A stretch of 64,000 nucleotides of DNA from Alphaproteobacteria bacterium MarineAlpha12_Bin1 (GCA_002937505.1 PTJY01000003.1:62001-126000); one strand, 5' to 3'; shown: positions 49,332 to 59,916, counted from the stretch's first letter. The notes: generated by a model from the letters alone, not told the origin. Numbers and translations are program-made.

Positions 49332-50513
49332 TCACCAGTCCATAAAATTGGCCGCACGAAGCAGTAAGGTTCTATTGACCCCGTCCGAGTGTAAAAAAGC
49401 CGCCGCATCTCTGATTAATTTTTCAACGCCAGCTTCTTTCATATAACCATGACCACCATGTATTTCTAAAGTCCAAGTGGCAATTTTCCATGCAGCCTGT
49501 GAAGCCATAACTTTAGGTAAAGCGCCTAAGGTTGTGTCCCAACCCTGGTCTTGATGATCAGCTAACCAGGCAGCACGGTGTATATATGCGCGTGAAGCAT
49601 CAATAAGCATTTTCATTTCTGCAATTTGGGCTCTTATGCCATCATGTTCAATTAAAGGCTTACCGCCCTGCACCCTAGTCTGAGCCCAGTTTAAGGATTT
49701 TTCATAACAGGCTACAGCTACCCCCAAAATACTAGCTCCGGCGTAAGCATTACTCTGGGGAAAAAACTCTCCAAGCGTCTTTAAACCCCCATTTACTTGA
49801 CCAACAACATTTTCATCGGGAATAAAGCAATCTTCGAAAAAAAGCTCAGAATTATTTGCTAAACGTTCTCCCATTTTATCATGGACTCGACCTACGGTAA
49901 AACCAGGATGTCCCCGTTCTAAAAGAAAGCAAGTTGAACCTTCCGTAAACGGCTTATCCTTATCCGTTTGAACAAAGACCAAAAAAAAACGAGATCTATT
50001 ACTATTGGAAATAAAATGTTTCATCCCATTCACAACCCAACCATCACCTTTTTTTTCTGCCCTAGTATTAAACGAGGAAGGGTAAGGGACCAAATAATTA
50101 GAAGCATTTTCAGGTTCGGTTATGCAGATGCTAAGTATAGCACGAGGATCTTCGACAAATGGCACAAGAGCTCTTTGCTTTTGTTCGTCATTAAGAGCTT
50201 TCTCCATTATTTGTGCGATTTTCAAAGTTTGAGCAAATACAACGGAGATTCCTAAATCGCCTCTTCCTAGCTCTTCAACAACCATAGCAGTGGTAAGAGA
50301 GTCAGTTCCCATTCCACCATAGTCTTCAGACAAAGCCATTGTTCTTAAGCCAAATGCGTCTGCAGCCTCAACTATCTCCCAAGAAAAACCATCTTCTGGA
50401 TCGGGGTTTGAATCCAACATTGCTGCACGAGGCGTTACTTCCTCTTCAACAAACCTTCTAACCGATTCTAAAATTGCGCGCTGTTCTTCAGTTTGAATAA
50501 AAATCTCTTCCAT
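49332..50513 (-). CDS. acyl-CoA dehydrogenase
   Basis: 393 aa; LSEDYGGMGTDSLTTAMVVEELGRGD; EIHGGHGYMKEAGVEKLIRDA. Confidence 0.92.
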   Translation of the reverse strand: MEEIFIQTEEQRAILESVRRFVEEEVTPRAAMLDSNPDPEDGFSWEIVEAADAFGLRTMALSEDYGGMGTDSLTTAMVVEELGRGDLGISVVFAQTLKIAQIMEKALNDEQKQRALVPFVEDPRAILSICITEPENASNYLVPYPSSFNTRAEKKGDGWVVNGMKHFISNSNRSRFFLVFVQTDKDKPFTEGSTCFLLERGHPGFTVGRVHDKMGERLANNSELFFEDCFIPDENVVGQVNGGLKTLGEFFPQSNAYAGASILGVAVACYEKSLNWAQTRVQGGKPLIEHDGIRAQIAEMKMLIDASRAYIHRAAWLADHQDQGWDTTLGALPKVMASQAAWKIATWTLEIHGGHGYMKEAGVEKLIRDAAAFLHSDGVNRTLLLRAANFMDW

Positions 50514-50631
50514 AGTATCCCCGTTACTTATTACAAATTCTTAATTGATATGCTTCCACTTATGTTTCAAATACATTGGACGGATATCACCTTAATCACA
50601 TTTGAAAATTATGAAGTGCCTCTGCATATGT

Positions 50632-51600
50632 TTATGACTGCCTCACAATTCGATTTCGTAATGTTCCTATACCTATTACCTCTAACTCTATTATGTCGTT
50701 GGGACTTAGATACCTGTCATGCTCAAGACCACAGCCACCTCCAACAGTGCCGGAACAGAAAAACTCACCTGGATACAACCTCTCTGCCCGAGAAGTATGT
50801 GATATACAATCTTCAAATTTCCAATACATATTACCGGAATTGCCCCTACTTACTTCTTCGCCATTAATTCGAACTATCATTTCAGTATCGTATGGGTCAA
50901 AAGAGTCAGCGGTTACAATGCAGGGCCCAATTATCTGACCAGTCTCAAAGTCCTTACCTTTTCCAGGACCAAACCCAGCTGGCATTTCGCGAGCCTGAGT
51001 GTCACGAGCGCTAATATCATTAAAGATAGAATATCCGAAGATCATTTCCTTGGCTTCTTCAGGCGTCACATCTTTACCTGATTTGCCTATCCAAGCTCCA
51101 AACTCCATTTCATAATCCATGAGCTCAGAAAAGAAAGGCCACAAAACGTCCTCTCCAGATCCTATTACACCAAACCTACTAGGCTTATAATAAAGAGGTT
51201 GTTCATACCATATCTCTGGTGGCTTGAATGCGCCTTCCGCCTCAAAACGCTTTAAAGCTTCTTCAGGATCAGGTTCTGCATCAGCCTTCTTTTTTCTAAG
51301 CATTGCAAAGGCGTTTATTAGATGCTCTTCAAAGCACAAAAAATCTCTTATTTGAGGGGGCTCAAGTATAGGCGTTTTAATAGAGATATCAGATAGCGCA
51401 TGACTATAATTATTGTCATGGCTCTCTAAAATCTGTTTTGCAATATCAAGAGCCTCTTCACCGGCCGAAATCATATCAAGCATTGTTTCAAAAAAAGGCT
51501 GATTATCTGACAAGGCTAAATCAATAACACCAGTTTCATCAGTATTTAGTACACCTAACCTCGGTTCATCAGAACCAGTAGTGAATGTTATTAGTTTCAT
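50632..51600 (-). CDS. fumarylacetoacetate hydrolase family protein
   Basis: 322 aa; MDYEMEFGAWIGKSGKDVTPEEAKEMIFGYSIFNDISARDTQ. Confidence 0.92.
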   Translation of the reverse strand: MKLITFTTGSDEPRLGVLNTDETGVIDLALSDNQPFFETMLDMISAGEEALDIAKQILESHDNNYSHALSDISIKTPILEPPQIRDFLCFEEHLINAFAMLRKKKADAEPDPEEALKRFEAEGAFKPPEIWYEQPLYYKPSRFGVIGSGEDVLWPFFSELMDYEMEFGAWIGKSGKDVTPEEAKEMIFGYSIFNDISARDTQAREMPAGFGPGKGKDFETGQIIGPCIVTADSFDPYDTEMIVRINGEEVSRGNSGNMYWKFEDCISHTSRAERLYPGEFFCSGTVGGGCGLEHDRYLSPNDIIELEVIGIGTLRNRIVRQS

Positions 51601-51992
51601 TTTTCTTACCCCCAGTTAAAAAAGGTTTGTGTGTCTCATAGTTTTATTAGTTAAGCATATTTTCTTTATTTTAATTAACTAGTCATTGCTCTGTAATTTA
51701 AACATTTATAAAAACAACCTTTTTTTATCGGACTCCTTGGAAAATTAGAGACTGACAGCTAAACTACGTAAACTATTGAACGACTGGCTGAAAACGATTG
51801 TCAACTGCTAGCTAAAGTAATTTTAAGACTTTATTAATTACTGAGTATTTAAAAAATCCTTATAGTTGGCATATAGTAATCACCAGAAACTATACTTACG
51901 ACGGAAAACCACTGATCAATTGAGATAAGATATTATTAAAATACAAAAGTAGGCTAAGCCAAAAAAGCCTCATTAATTTAAGGGAGAACCTC

Positions 51993-52928
51993 ATGGCAAA
52001 AAAGACTAAAGTAATAATCTCGTGCGCTATTACAGGAGCAATCCATACTCCTACAATGTCTCCACATATCCCAATAACGCCTGATGAAATTGCACAAGCT
52101 TCGATTGAAGCTGCTGAAGCAGGAGCATCTATAATTCATCTACATGCACGAAATCCGGAGGATGGCAAACCAACCGGAGACCCTGATGTCTTCATGGAGT
52201 TTCTTCCACGCATCAAACAAAACACCGACGCAGTGGTTAACATAACTACGGGCGGTGGCTTAGGAATGCACGTAGATGAGAGGATTGCAGCAGCCGTTAG
52301 GGCAGAACCAGAAGTCACCTCATTTAATATGGGGTCTATGAACTTTGGACTTTTCAATCTAGTCAACAGATATGATGAATGGAAGTACGATTGGGAAAAA
52401 CCCTATCTCGAGATGACAGATGACTTCATCTTTACAAACACTTTTAAGCAGATGGAATACATTATTACCGAGCTAGCAGACAAAAGAGGTGTTAAGTTCG
52501 AGCATGAATGTTACGACGTGAGCCATCTATATAATACACATTATTTCTATTCTACTGGTCGATTAAAGCCTCCTATTTTTCTTCAATTCATTTTTGGAAT
52601 AATGGGAGGAATAGGCGCCGAACTTGACCACCTCATTCATATGAAAAACACAGCTGACCGCTTATTTGGTGATGATTATGTCTTCTCAGTATTGGCTGCA
52701 GGACGACACCAGTTAAACTTCACGACTCAATCAGCAATGATGGGTGGCAGTGTGAGGGTAGGTTTGGAGGACTCTCTATACATAGCCAAAGGGAAACTTG
52801 CTGAAAGAAACGCTGATCAGGTTGCTAAAATACGCAACATTTGTGAAAACTTGTCTCTAGAAGTAGCTACACCTGATGAGGCTCGTGAAATTCTCGACCT
52901 AAAAGGCGGAGATATGGTTAAGTTTTAG
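51993..52928 (+). CDS. BKACE (DUF849) beta-keto acid cleavage enzyme
   Basis: 311 aa; ISCAITGAIHTPTMSPHIPITPDEIAQASIEAAEAGASIIHLHARNPEDGKPTGDPDVF. Confidence 0.93.
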   Translation: MAKKTKVIISCAITGAIHTPTMSPHIPITPDEIAQASIEAAEAGASIIHLHARNPEDGKPTGDPDVFMEFLPRIKQNTDAVVNITTGGGLGMHVDERIAAAVRAEPEVTSFNMGSMNFGLFNLVNRYDEWKYDWEKPYLEMTDDFIFTNTFKQMEYIITELADKRGVKFEHECYDVSHLYNTHYFYSTGRLKPPIFLQFIFGIMGGIGAELDHLIHMKNTADRLFGDDYVFSVLAAGRHQLNFTTQSAMMGGSVRVGLEDSLYIAKGKLAERNADQVAKIRNICENLSLEVATPDEAREILDLKGGDMVKF

Positions 52929-52967
52929 TTTAACCAAAAATTTTTCGTAATTTATGGGATAATTAAA

Positions 52968-54152
52968 ATGTCTGAAGCTGTAATAGTTTCCACTGCTCGA
53001 ACTCCTATAGGTAAAGCATACCGTGGGTCTTATAATAATACTCATGGAGCCGACTTGATGGGACATGCAATAGAACACTCCGTTAAGCGTTCTGGTGTTG
53101 ATCCAAGTGAAATCGAAGATATACTTGTTGGGTGTGGTTTTCCACAAGGCCAAACTGGAATGAATGTTGCGCGGATAAGTGCTATGCGGGCCGGTCTACC
53201 AGTAAGTGCCAGCGCAGCAACTATTAATCGATTTTGTTCATCGGGCCTTCAGACAATCGCCATGTTGTCACAACGAGTTATGGTAGGAGAAATTGATTGT
53301 GGTGTTGCAGGCGGAGTTGAAGTTATAAGTCAGCTACCGCCTGAACATCAAGTTGAGCCTGATAACGAAGCGTCGTGGCTAAAAGAAAATCGTCCTGATA
53401 TATATATGAACATGCTGGACACGGCAGAAACTGTGGCAAGTCGTTACAACGTTAGCCGTGAGTCTCAGGATGAATATGCATTATCAAGTCAGATCAGGAC
53501 GGCAGCCGCCCAGCAGTCAGGAAAATTTGATGATGAGATAGTTCCAATAGAAACTGTCATGCTTGTTAAAAACCGAGAAACGGAAGAGGTAATAGAAAAA
53601 AAAGTAAACTTAGAAAAAGACGAAGGCAATCGACCAGAAACAAATGAATCTGACTTAGCAAATTTGAAACCTGTTTTAGAAGGAGGCTGTATTACTCCTG
53701 GAAACGCTAGCCAGTTGTCTGATGGAGCTTCAGCCTGTGTAATTATGAATTCAAAGGTAGCAGAACAAAAAGGTATAGAGCCCCTCGGATACTTTCGTGG
53801 TTTTTCTATAGCAGGATGTGAGCCTGACGAAATGGGCATAGGTCCAGTTTTGGCAGTACCTAAACTGCTGAGCAAAGCGAAACTTACAATTGATGACATA
53901 GATATTTGGGAACTAAATGAAGCCTTTGCTGCACAGACTGTCTATTGCAGAGATACTTTAGAAATTGACCCCGATAAATTTAACGTTAACGGAGGCGCTA
54001 TATCAGTTGGTCATCCATATGGCATGAGTGGTTCAAGGTTAACAGCTCATCTTTTAATCGAAGGCAAAAGACGTGGAGCTAAATATGGAGTAGTGACTAT
54101 GTGCGTTGGTGGCGGCATGGGCGCTGCCGGTCTATTTGAAATTAACAGATAA
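52968..54152 (+). CDS. acetyl-CoA C-acyltransferase (thiolase)
   Basis: 394 aa; [35 protein letters not shown]: both catalytic Cys and His present. Confidence 0.95.
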   Translation: MSEAVIVSTARTPIGKAYRGSYNNTHGADLMGHAIEHSVKRSGVDPSEIEDILVGCGFPQGQTGMNVARISAMRAGLPVSASAATINRFCSSGLQTIAMLSQRVMVGEIDCGVAGGVEVISQLPPEHQVEPDNEASWLKENRPDIYMNMLDTAETVASRYNVSRESQDEYALSSQIRTAAAQQSGKFDDEIVPIETVMLVKNRETEEVIEKKVNLEKDEGNRPETNESDLANLKPVLEGGCITPGNASQLSDGASACVIMNSKVAEQKGIEPLGYFRGFSIAGCEPDEMGIGPVLAVPKLLSKAKLTIDDIDIWELNEAFAAQTVYCRDTLEIDPDKFNVNGGAISVGHPYGMSGSRLTAHLLIEGKRRGAKYGVVTMCVGGGMGAAGLFEINR

Positions 54153-54171
54153 CTTGATTAGAGGAAAAATT

Positions 54172-55197
54172 ATGTCCAACCCTATAGATGGTTTTACCCT
54201 TCAGAAAGAAGATTTTAAATTCATAGGATCAGATCTCCAAAGACCTGAATGTATTTTGGCAGAAAAGGATGGGACCCTGTGGTCTGCTGATGCCCGTGGT
54301 GGCGTGGTAAAAATTAGCCCAGATGGATCGCAAGAAATAATTACTCAATCTCATGATTCTGAAGCATTTGGTTCATCTGATAATGATGCAAATAAATTTG
54401 TTGAAGGCACTCTCCCAAACGGCCTGGCCTTTGCAGACAATGGAGACATCTTAATCTCTAACTTCGGCACTGACTGCCTGGAAAGAATGACAAGAAGTGG
54501 CGAAACAAAAGTTATGTTCGACAGTGTCGATGGTGATCCAATCGGTAAAGTGAATTTCGTTTGTAGAGACAGTAAAAATAGAATATGGATAACTATTTCC
54601 ACCATGGTACATGATTGGCCATCAGCAATAAGGAAAGACCTAATTGATGGAAGAGTTCTCCTTTACGAAGAGGGCAAAGGCGTAAGAATAGTTGCTGACG
54701 ACGTACATTTCTCTAATGAATGCAAATTGGATGCAAAGGAAGAATACCTATATGTGGTACAAACATGTGGGCGTAACATTGCCAGATATAAAATTGCTAA
54801 TGATGGGAGCTTGGGTTCCAAGGAAATTTTTGGGCCAAGCGATCATGGAAGATTTATAGATGGATGTGCTTTTGATTCTTATGGCAATTTATGGGGCACA
54901 CACGTTATGAATGATGGCCTGTTTGCAATCACCCCAGAAGGAGACTTGAGAATTATCTTTGATGACTCTAGTCCTGAAGAAGTAAAAAAATTAGATGATG
55001 CATTTCAGAACGGAACTGTGAATGCTGACCTTATACTTACTTGTGGAGGTGAAATCGCTACTTGGTGTGCTTCAGTAACTTTTGGGGGACCAGATTTAAA
55101 AACCGTCTATGTCGGGAGCCTACGTTCTACGAACTTACCTTATTTCACCTCTCCAGTAGCGGGATTGCCCATGGTGCACTGGAATGAAAGCCACTAA
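54172..55197 (+). CDS. SMP-30/gluconolactonase/LRE family protein
   Basis: ATG 54172 (MSNPIDGFTLQKEDFKFIG) preferred over ORF start 54106, which overlaps the thiolase; LQRPECILAEKDGTLWSADARGGVVKIS; SNECKLDAKEEYLYV. Confidence 0.9.
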   Translation: MSNPIDGFTLQKEDFKFIGSDLQRPECILAEKDGTLWSADARGGVVKISPDGSQEIITQSHDSEAFGSSDNDANKFVEGTLPNGLAFADNGDILISNFGTDCLERMTRSGETKVMFDSVDGDPIGKVNFVCRDSKNRIWITISTMVHDWPSAIRKDLIDGRVLLYEEGKGVRIVADDVHFSNECKLDAKEEYLYVVQTCGRNIARYKIANDGSLGSKEIFGPSDHGRFIDGCAFDSYGNLWGTHVMNDGLFAITPEGDLRIIFDDSSPEEVKKLDDAFQNGTVNADLILTCGGEIATWCASVTFGGPDLKTVYVGSLRSTNLPYFTSPVAGLPMVHWNESH

Positions 55198-55237
55198 TTA
55201 ATTGAAGAATAAAGATTTTTCCTACACTTACTGTTAT

Positions 55238-56236
55238 TTATTTACGTAAGAAAACTTCTTCGCCACTCGTTGCAGAATTCACTATAGCTTCAAGTATTTC
55301 AACATTATGTAATATTTGTTCACTAGTGAATCTATATGCACCCCTGCCTTCAACTGCGTCTGCCCATTGCTCCAAATTCAGTTTTACAACATTGGTAGAT
55401 GCATAAGTTTGTGTAGTTAATTCTTCGTCCAACCAGCGTGTTGTTAGTGTTGCAGGTTCTGGAATATCAACATTTGAGTTTTCCCTAGCCTCAGCCCAAC
55501 CTTTATCACCAAAAACACTAATTCTACTATAAAATGGGGTTGTGGCGATATTACACATCAATCCAGTTGCACCGCTCTCAAAAACAAATTGAACTGCGAC
55601 AACGTCATCTTCAGGAAACAAGTCTGAACGATGAGTTGTCAATGCTCGTAACTTTTCAACCGGGCCAGCTATCGATTGAAAGTAATCAGTAATATGAACT
55701 CCTAAAGCAGTTAGTGTTCCCGCCGGAGCCTGCTTGGGATCTTTTCGCCATCCGGAAGCGACATTTTTTGTGAAATTGTTATGAGACCAATTGCATTCTA
55801 TATGGATAAGTGTTCCTAGATCCCCAGAATCAAGATTAGTTTTTATTGCCTCTAATGCAGGTTCAAATCTTCGCTCATGCCCTATCCCCAGGCATATACC
55901 CTTCTCTTTACAAGACTTTACCATAACCCTTGCAGATTCTGCATTTAGAGCAAATGGCTTTTCACAAAAAATATGTTTATTTGCCTCTGCTGCAGCTAAA
56001 ACTTGCTCTTCGTGCAGTAAGTGTGGCGTTACAAGAATCACAGCATCTATGTTTGGGTCAATCAGAACCTGATCGTAAGAATTATCTATTTTTAATCCGT
56101 GAGTATTAGCAAAATCCCGGACAGAATCTAAATTTATATCGACACCTCTAACTACATTAATTGTTTTGCTATCTTTCAGGCTTGATACAATTTGTTTGCC
56201 CCACCAACCAAGACCGACAACTGCTACATTCAACAT
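55238..56236 (-). CDS. Gfo/Idh/MocA family oxidoreductase
   Basis: 332 aa; VAVVGLGWWGKQIVSSLK; HIFCEKPFALNAESA. Confidence 0.92.
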   Translation of the reverse strand: MLNVAVVGLGWWGKQIVSSLKDSKTINVVRGVDINLDSVRDFANTHGLKIDNSYDQVLIDPNIDAVILVTPHLLHEEQVLAAAEANKHIFCEKPFALNAESARVMVKSCKEKGICLGIGHERRFEPALEAIKTNLDSGDLGTLIHIECNWSHNNFTKNVASGWRKDPKQAPAGTLTALGVHITDYFQSIAGPVEKLRALTTHRSDLFPEDDVVAVQFVFESGATGLMCNIATTPFYSRISVFGDKGWAEARENSNVDIPEPATLTTRWLDEELTTQTYASTNVVKLNLEQWADAVEGRGAYRFTSEQILHNVEILEAIVNSATSGEEVFLRK

Positions 56237-56301
56237 ATTATCCCCATTAAAAATCTAAAACATGATGTAGAAAAGAAAACCACTGAAAATGTTATCTCAT
56301 G

Positions 56302-57183
56302 TTATTTTAATCCAGCTGCCTTCGCAGCTACCCTTGCAACACAGGACCAATCAAGATCCTGATCTCCATTTTCGATGGTTTGTTGAATCTGACTTTTTAC
56401 TAATTCGGCGAGGGGCATAGGAACTCCAATTCCCCTAGCGCTTTCGATGGTCTGGTTGATGTCCTTTAACCCCAAAGAAGAACGGAAATTTGGAGGCGTA
56501 TGTATATCAGCAGCTATATTCTTTCCGTAATAAGAGTAGATAGGAGCAGAAAACATGGTTGTCGTTATAAGCTCATAAAAAACATTAGGATCAACACCGG
56601 CCTTCCTAACAACTGCAAAAGCTTCTCCCATTGCAGCAAGAGCACCTGCTATTAAATAATTATTTGACAATTTTACAAAAGCCGCAGACTCAGGGTTCTC
56701 GCCAACATGTACAATATTTTTGCTCATAGCTTCAAAAGCAGGCAAACAGCGATTAATGTCCTCTGTGGCTCCTCCAACTATTAAAGTGAGCTCACCCAAT
56801 TCAGCTGCGTCACCCCTACCTATAATCGGCGCAGCAACAAAACCTTTATTTCTGGACTTATGAGTATCGGTTAATATTCGACTATAAGTCACGCTTATTG
56901 TCTCCATCGAGACATGGACGGATCCTTTGGGCAAAGCAGTAATAAGATCTTGTTCACCGAATAGAACCTCTGAAACTGATTCATCTCCTCCCAAAATCGT
57001 AATAAGTATTTCGGCACCATCAACAGTTTCAATTGCTGCATTTACAACTTTTGCTCCATCTCTGGCCAGCAATTTAGCCTTTGATTGAGTGCGATTAAAT
57101 ACTGTGACTTCATGACCAGAAGAAAGTAGATTACGAACCATACCGCTTCCCATAATACCAGCACCTATAAAACCAACCTTCAT
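56302..57183 (-). CDS. NAD(P)-dependent oxidoreductase, 3-hydroxyisobutyrate dehydrogenase family
   Basis: 293 aa; VGFIGAGIMGSGMVRNLLSSGHEVTVFNRT; KLSNNYLI. Confidence 0.93.
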   Translation of the reverse strand: MKVGFIGAGIMGSGMVRNLLSSGHEVTVFNRTQSKAKLLARDGAKVVNAAIETVDGAEILITILGGDESVSEVLFGEQDLITALPKGSVHVSMETISVTYSRILTDTHKSRNKGFVAAPIIGRGDAAELGELTLIVGGATEDINRCLPAFEAMSKNIVHVGENPESAAFVKLSNNYLIAGALAAMGEAFAVVRKAGVDPNVFYELITTTMFSAPIYSYYGKNIAADIHTPPNFRSSLGLKDINQTIESARGIGVPMPLAELVKSQIQQTIENGDQDLDWSCVARVAAKAAGLK

Positions 57184-57233
57184 GTCCTTTCTCCGGAATT
57201 TGAAATCAATTTCAAAATATAATTAGTGCTCCT

Positions 57234-58097
57234 CTAATTTTTAAACAAATCAATATGACTACTCACAAATTGCTCAAGTGTCCTTGGTGCGTGACCACTT
57301 AACTTTGCAATGTTATCATTAGTTGCACCCGCCACCCCAGAGTTTACGATACTCATCAATGCCGATTGATGGTCTATTAACCAGTCTGGCATGTCTCTCT
57401 CTTTCATCGCTTTTACTGCAGCATCTAAAGGGATTTCCAAATAAGGAATATCATTTCCAAGCTCTTTTGAAAGAATCGATGAGAAATCTTCTAACGTATA
57501 AGCATGTCCAGAAAGAAAATAAGTCATGTTCTCATGGCCTGCTGTTGTTAGAACCTCTGCGGCCACATCTCCTGTATCGTTCACGTCTATCATCGCTATA
57601 TTGACCGTTGATGATAAAGGCATCATCACTTTGCTTTGTCCTTTTACCATTCCGGCTGTATTAATTAAGTTTTGCATAAAGAAGCCAGGGCGCAATATTG
57701 TCCAATCCAAACCACTTTCTTTAAGAGCTTGCTCAATCTGCCAATGGGATCTGCCTATCAAACTAGGGCAGTCTTCTGTAGCAACAGCATCTCCACCTGA
57801 GAGTTTTACAATATAATTAACTCCCGCACGTTTTGCAGCTTTAATTGTGCCTATCTCCTGTTCGGCTAATGCAGGGCTGTGACCTGTTAAAAGAAACAGT
57901 TTTTCGCAACCTTGCAGCCCCCTTTCTATAGAGGAGTGATCTGAGACATCTCCGTGCACTAACTCAACTGTTTCCCCAATTTTCTGCTTCGCTACTTCAG
58001 AATCCCGCACCAAACATCTAAATTCGACAGACTTTTTTTCAAGAGCTTTAACAACCGCCCTGCCAGTATTTCCAGTTCCACCAATTACACCAATCAT
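57234..58097 (-). CDS. NmrA-like / SDR-a5 NAD(P)H-binding protein
   Basis: MIGVIGGTGNTGRAVVKALEKKSVEFRCLVRD; ATG at 58097 preceded by GGAGAAA preferred over TTG 58121. Confidence 0.88.
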   Translation of the reverse strand: MIGVIGGTGNTGRAVVKALEKKSVEFRCLVRDSEVAKQKIGETVELVHGDVSDHSSIERGLQGCEKLFLLTGHSPALAEQEIGTIKAAKRAGVNYIVKLSGGDAVATEDCPSLIGRSHWQIEQALKESGLDWTILRPGFFMQNLINTAGMVKGQSKVMMPLSSTVNIAMIDVNDTGDVAAEVLTTAGHENMTYFLSGHAYTLEDFSSILSKELGNDIPYLEIPLDAAVKAMKERDMPDWLIDHQSALMSIVNSGVAGATNDNIAKLSGHAPRTLEQFVSSHIDLFKN

Positions 58098-58139
58098 CTC
58101 AGTTTTCTCCAATCTCAACAAATTTATTCTAATATTTAA

Positions 58140-58979
58140 CTAAAGTTCTTTTATAGTGTGTGCTTCGGCCGAAGAGTGGGCTTTAACTTCTCTGGATGGC
58201 ATTCCACCTTTTATATTAAGCCCTGAAGGACTCCAGGTACATATATTAGCTCCTTCAGCCCAAACCGTTTTATAAACACCAGGAACAAAGTATTCTATAA
58301 ATGACAACTCTTCTTTTCCATCATTAATAAAATAATGCTGCTCATTATCATAGATGTAGATTGTGTCACCTGCTCTAACGCTATGAGGAACGTTATCAAC
58401 ATAAAACGTAGCATTACCTGTTAGTATAACTTGAAAATGTTCGGCTCCCTCGTGATGGTGATTCGCCGCTTTTGTTCCAGGAGGGTAAATAATCATTTCC
58501 CCTTTAGCTACCTTAGTGCCCGACAACTGAGGTGTTAACATATAAATCCTTCTCCTCTCATCGTACTCCGAATTTAAAACCGGTTCTTTTGTCCAATCTA
58601 CAAATCTGATGCCCATTTCAGAAGTACGCCAGTTTTGATCAAATCTATACGCTTGGGGTACTGTAGCCTTAAACAAAAGAGCTCCCTCAGTAGTGGAGAC
58701 ACGTGCTTCAAGGGAAGGAGGAAGCAGTACAAAATAATCCCCACTTAGTTCTTTCTCTCCAAACTCCCCATACAATAGTAATGAGCCTGATATAACGTGA
58801 AACCATACTAAGCTATCACTATCAACACTAAAATCACTGACAGCGTTGGGCTCTAAATGCAACCTTTCCGTATATAGGTAATCCGACTTTACGCTTTCTG
58901 GAGTTATCAGCCTTTGCACAGATACTCCTTCACTAATGTGTTCTTTCGGAACCTCGTCTTCGTTAAAAATAACAGGCAT
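58140..58979 (-). CDS. bicupin protein
   Basis: ATG 58979 (MPVIFNEDEVPKEHI) preferred over ORF start 59030; C-terminal cupin NHHHEGAEHFQVILTGNATFYV...NEQHYFIND. Confidence 0.87.
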   Translation of the reverse strand: MPVIFNEDEVPKEHISEGVSVQRLITPESVKSDYLYTERLHLEPNAVSDFSVDSDSLVWFHVISGSLLLYGEFGEKELSGDYFVLLPPSLEARVSTTEGALLFKATVPQAYRFDQNWRTSEMGIRFVDWTKEPVLNSEYDERRRIYMLTPQLSGTKVAKGEMIIYPPGTKAANHHHEGAEHFQVILTGNATFYVDNVPHSVRAGDTIYIYDNEQHYFINDGKEELSFIEYFVPGVYKTVWAEGANICTWSPSGLNIKGGMPSREVKAHSSAEAHTIKEL

Positions 58980-58998
58980 CGACAACTCCTTTTTAATA

Positions 58999-59421
58999 TT
59001 ATTTTGGTGGCAAAACAGCTGTGATATCAATCTCTACCCTCGCACCAGGAGAGCTTAAGTTATTTATACAAACCATTGTACTTGCTGGTTTCCAGCTACC
59101 AAAATACTCGGCCATTACCTCGTGCATATCATCTGCTTCACGCATATCGGTTAAATATTTTGTTACCTTAACTACATTTTCCCAACCAATATTGCAGGCA
59201 TCCAATGAGAGTTTTATATCATCCATTGCTAGGCGAGTTTGTAATTTTATATCATCTGGCAATACATGTTCTTCATGAACATGAGGGTGAGAATGATAAA
59301 GTGGTATAGCTGTACAGCCTGATATAAAAAGCAAGTCACCAGCTCCCTGCACACGTATAGAAGGGGAATAGGGTAATTTATCAGCCTGACTCGGATCAGG
59401 GTGTATGGGTTCAATTCGCAT
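58999..59421 (-). CDS. RidA family protein
   Basis: 140 aa; PYSPSIRVQGAGDLLFISGCTAIP...ENVVKVTKYLTDMREADDMHEVMAEYF...ARVEIDITAVL. Confidence 0.9.
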   Translation of the reverse strand: MRIEPIHPDPSQADKLPYSPSIRVQGAGDLLFISGCTAIPLYHSHPHVHEEHVLPDDIKLQTRLAMDDIKLSLDACNIGWENVVKVTKYLTDMREADDMHEVMAEYFGSWKPASTMVCINNLSSPGARVEIDITAVLPPK

Positions 59422-59558
59422 TAATCTCTCTCTTTCTAGTTACTTCATAATCAAATTTAAAAATAGAACATCTTTATAATACATATTAGTATATTATCTC
59501 TTCGAAATAATTAATTAGTTGCTAACTAATCCAATTAACAAGAATCAGGAATACAAAA

Positions 59559-59849
59559 ATGTCTAAAGGATATTGGGTAGGGTGTTACCGGTCTATCAAT
59601 AATAACGAAGCTTTGTCAAATTATGCTAAATTAGCGGGTCCCGCTATAATAAAAAATGGGGGACGCTTTCTCGCTAGAGGAGGAAAAGTGGAGACTTTTG
59701 AGCACGGCCTGAATGAAAGGACGGTTTTAATAGAGTTCGAAAGTGTTGCAGCCGCAATATCTGCGTATAATAGCGAACAATATCAAGAAGCGCTGCAAGC
59801 CCTTGCGGATGGAGCTGAAAGAGATATTAGAATAGTAGAAGGTGTTTAA
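59559..59849 (+). CDS. DUF1330 family protein
   Basis: 96 aa; KGYWVGCYRSINN...FLARGGKVETFEHGLNERTVLIEFESVAAAISAYNSEQYQEAL. Confidence 0.92.
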   Translation: MSKGYWVGCYRSINNNEALSNYAKLAGPAIIKNGGRFLARGGKVETFEHGLNERTVLIEFESVAAAISAYNSEQYQEALQALADGAERDIRIVEGV

Positions 59850-59916
59850 TTATTATCGAATTCATATGGCTATTGTACTTTTGGGGCTCACAGAGATCTT
59901 TTAAAGGTTATTTATC

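Noticed and set aside
51601-51992. Riboswitch upstream of BKACE
   Set aside because: 390-bp AT-rich divergent region has only short stems (e.g. AGGC...GCCT) and no recognisable aptamer core.
54106-54171. N-terminal extension of the SMP-30 protein
   Set aside because: Overlaps the thiolase CDS out of frame; GAGGAAAA then ATG at 54172 is the natural start.
58980-59030. N-terminal extension of the bicupin overlapping RidA
   Set aside because: Overlaps the RidA 3' end; AAAGGAGTTGTCG precedes ATG 58979, a better start.
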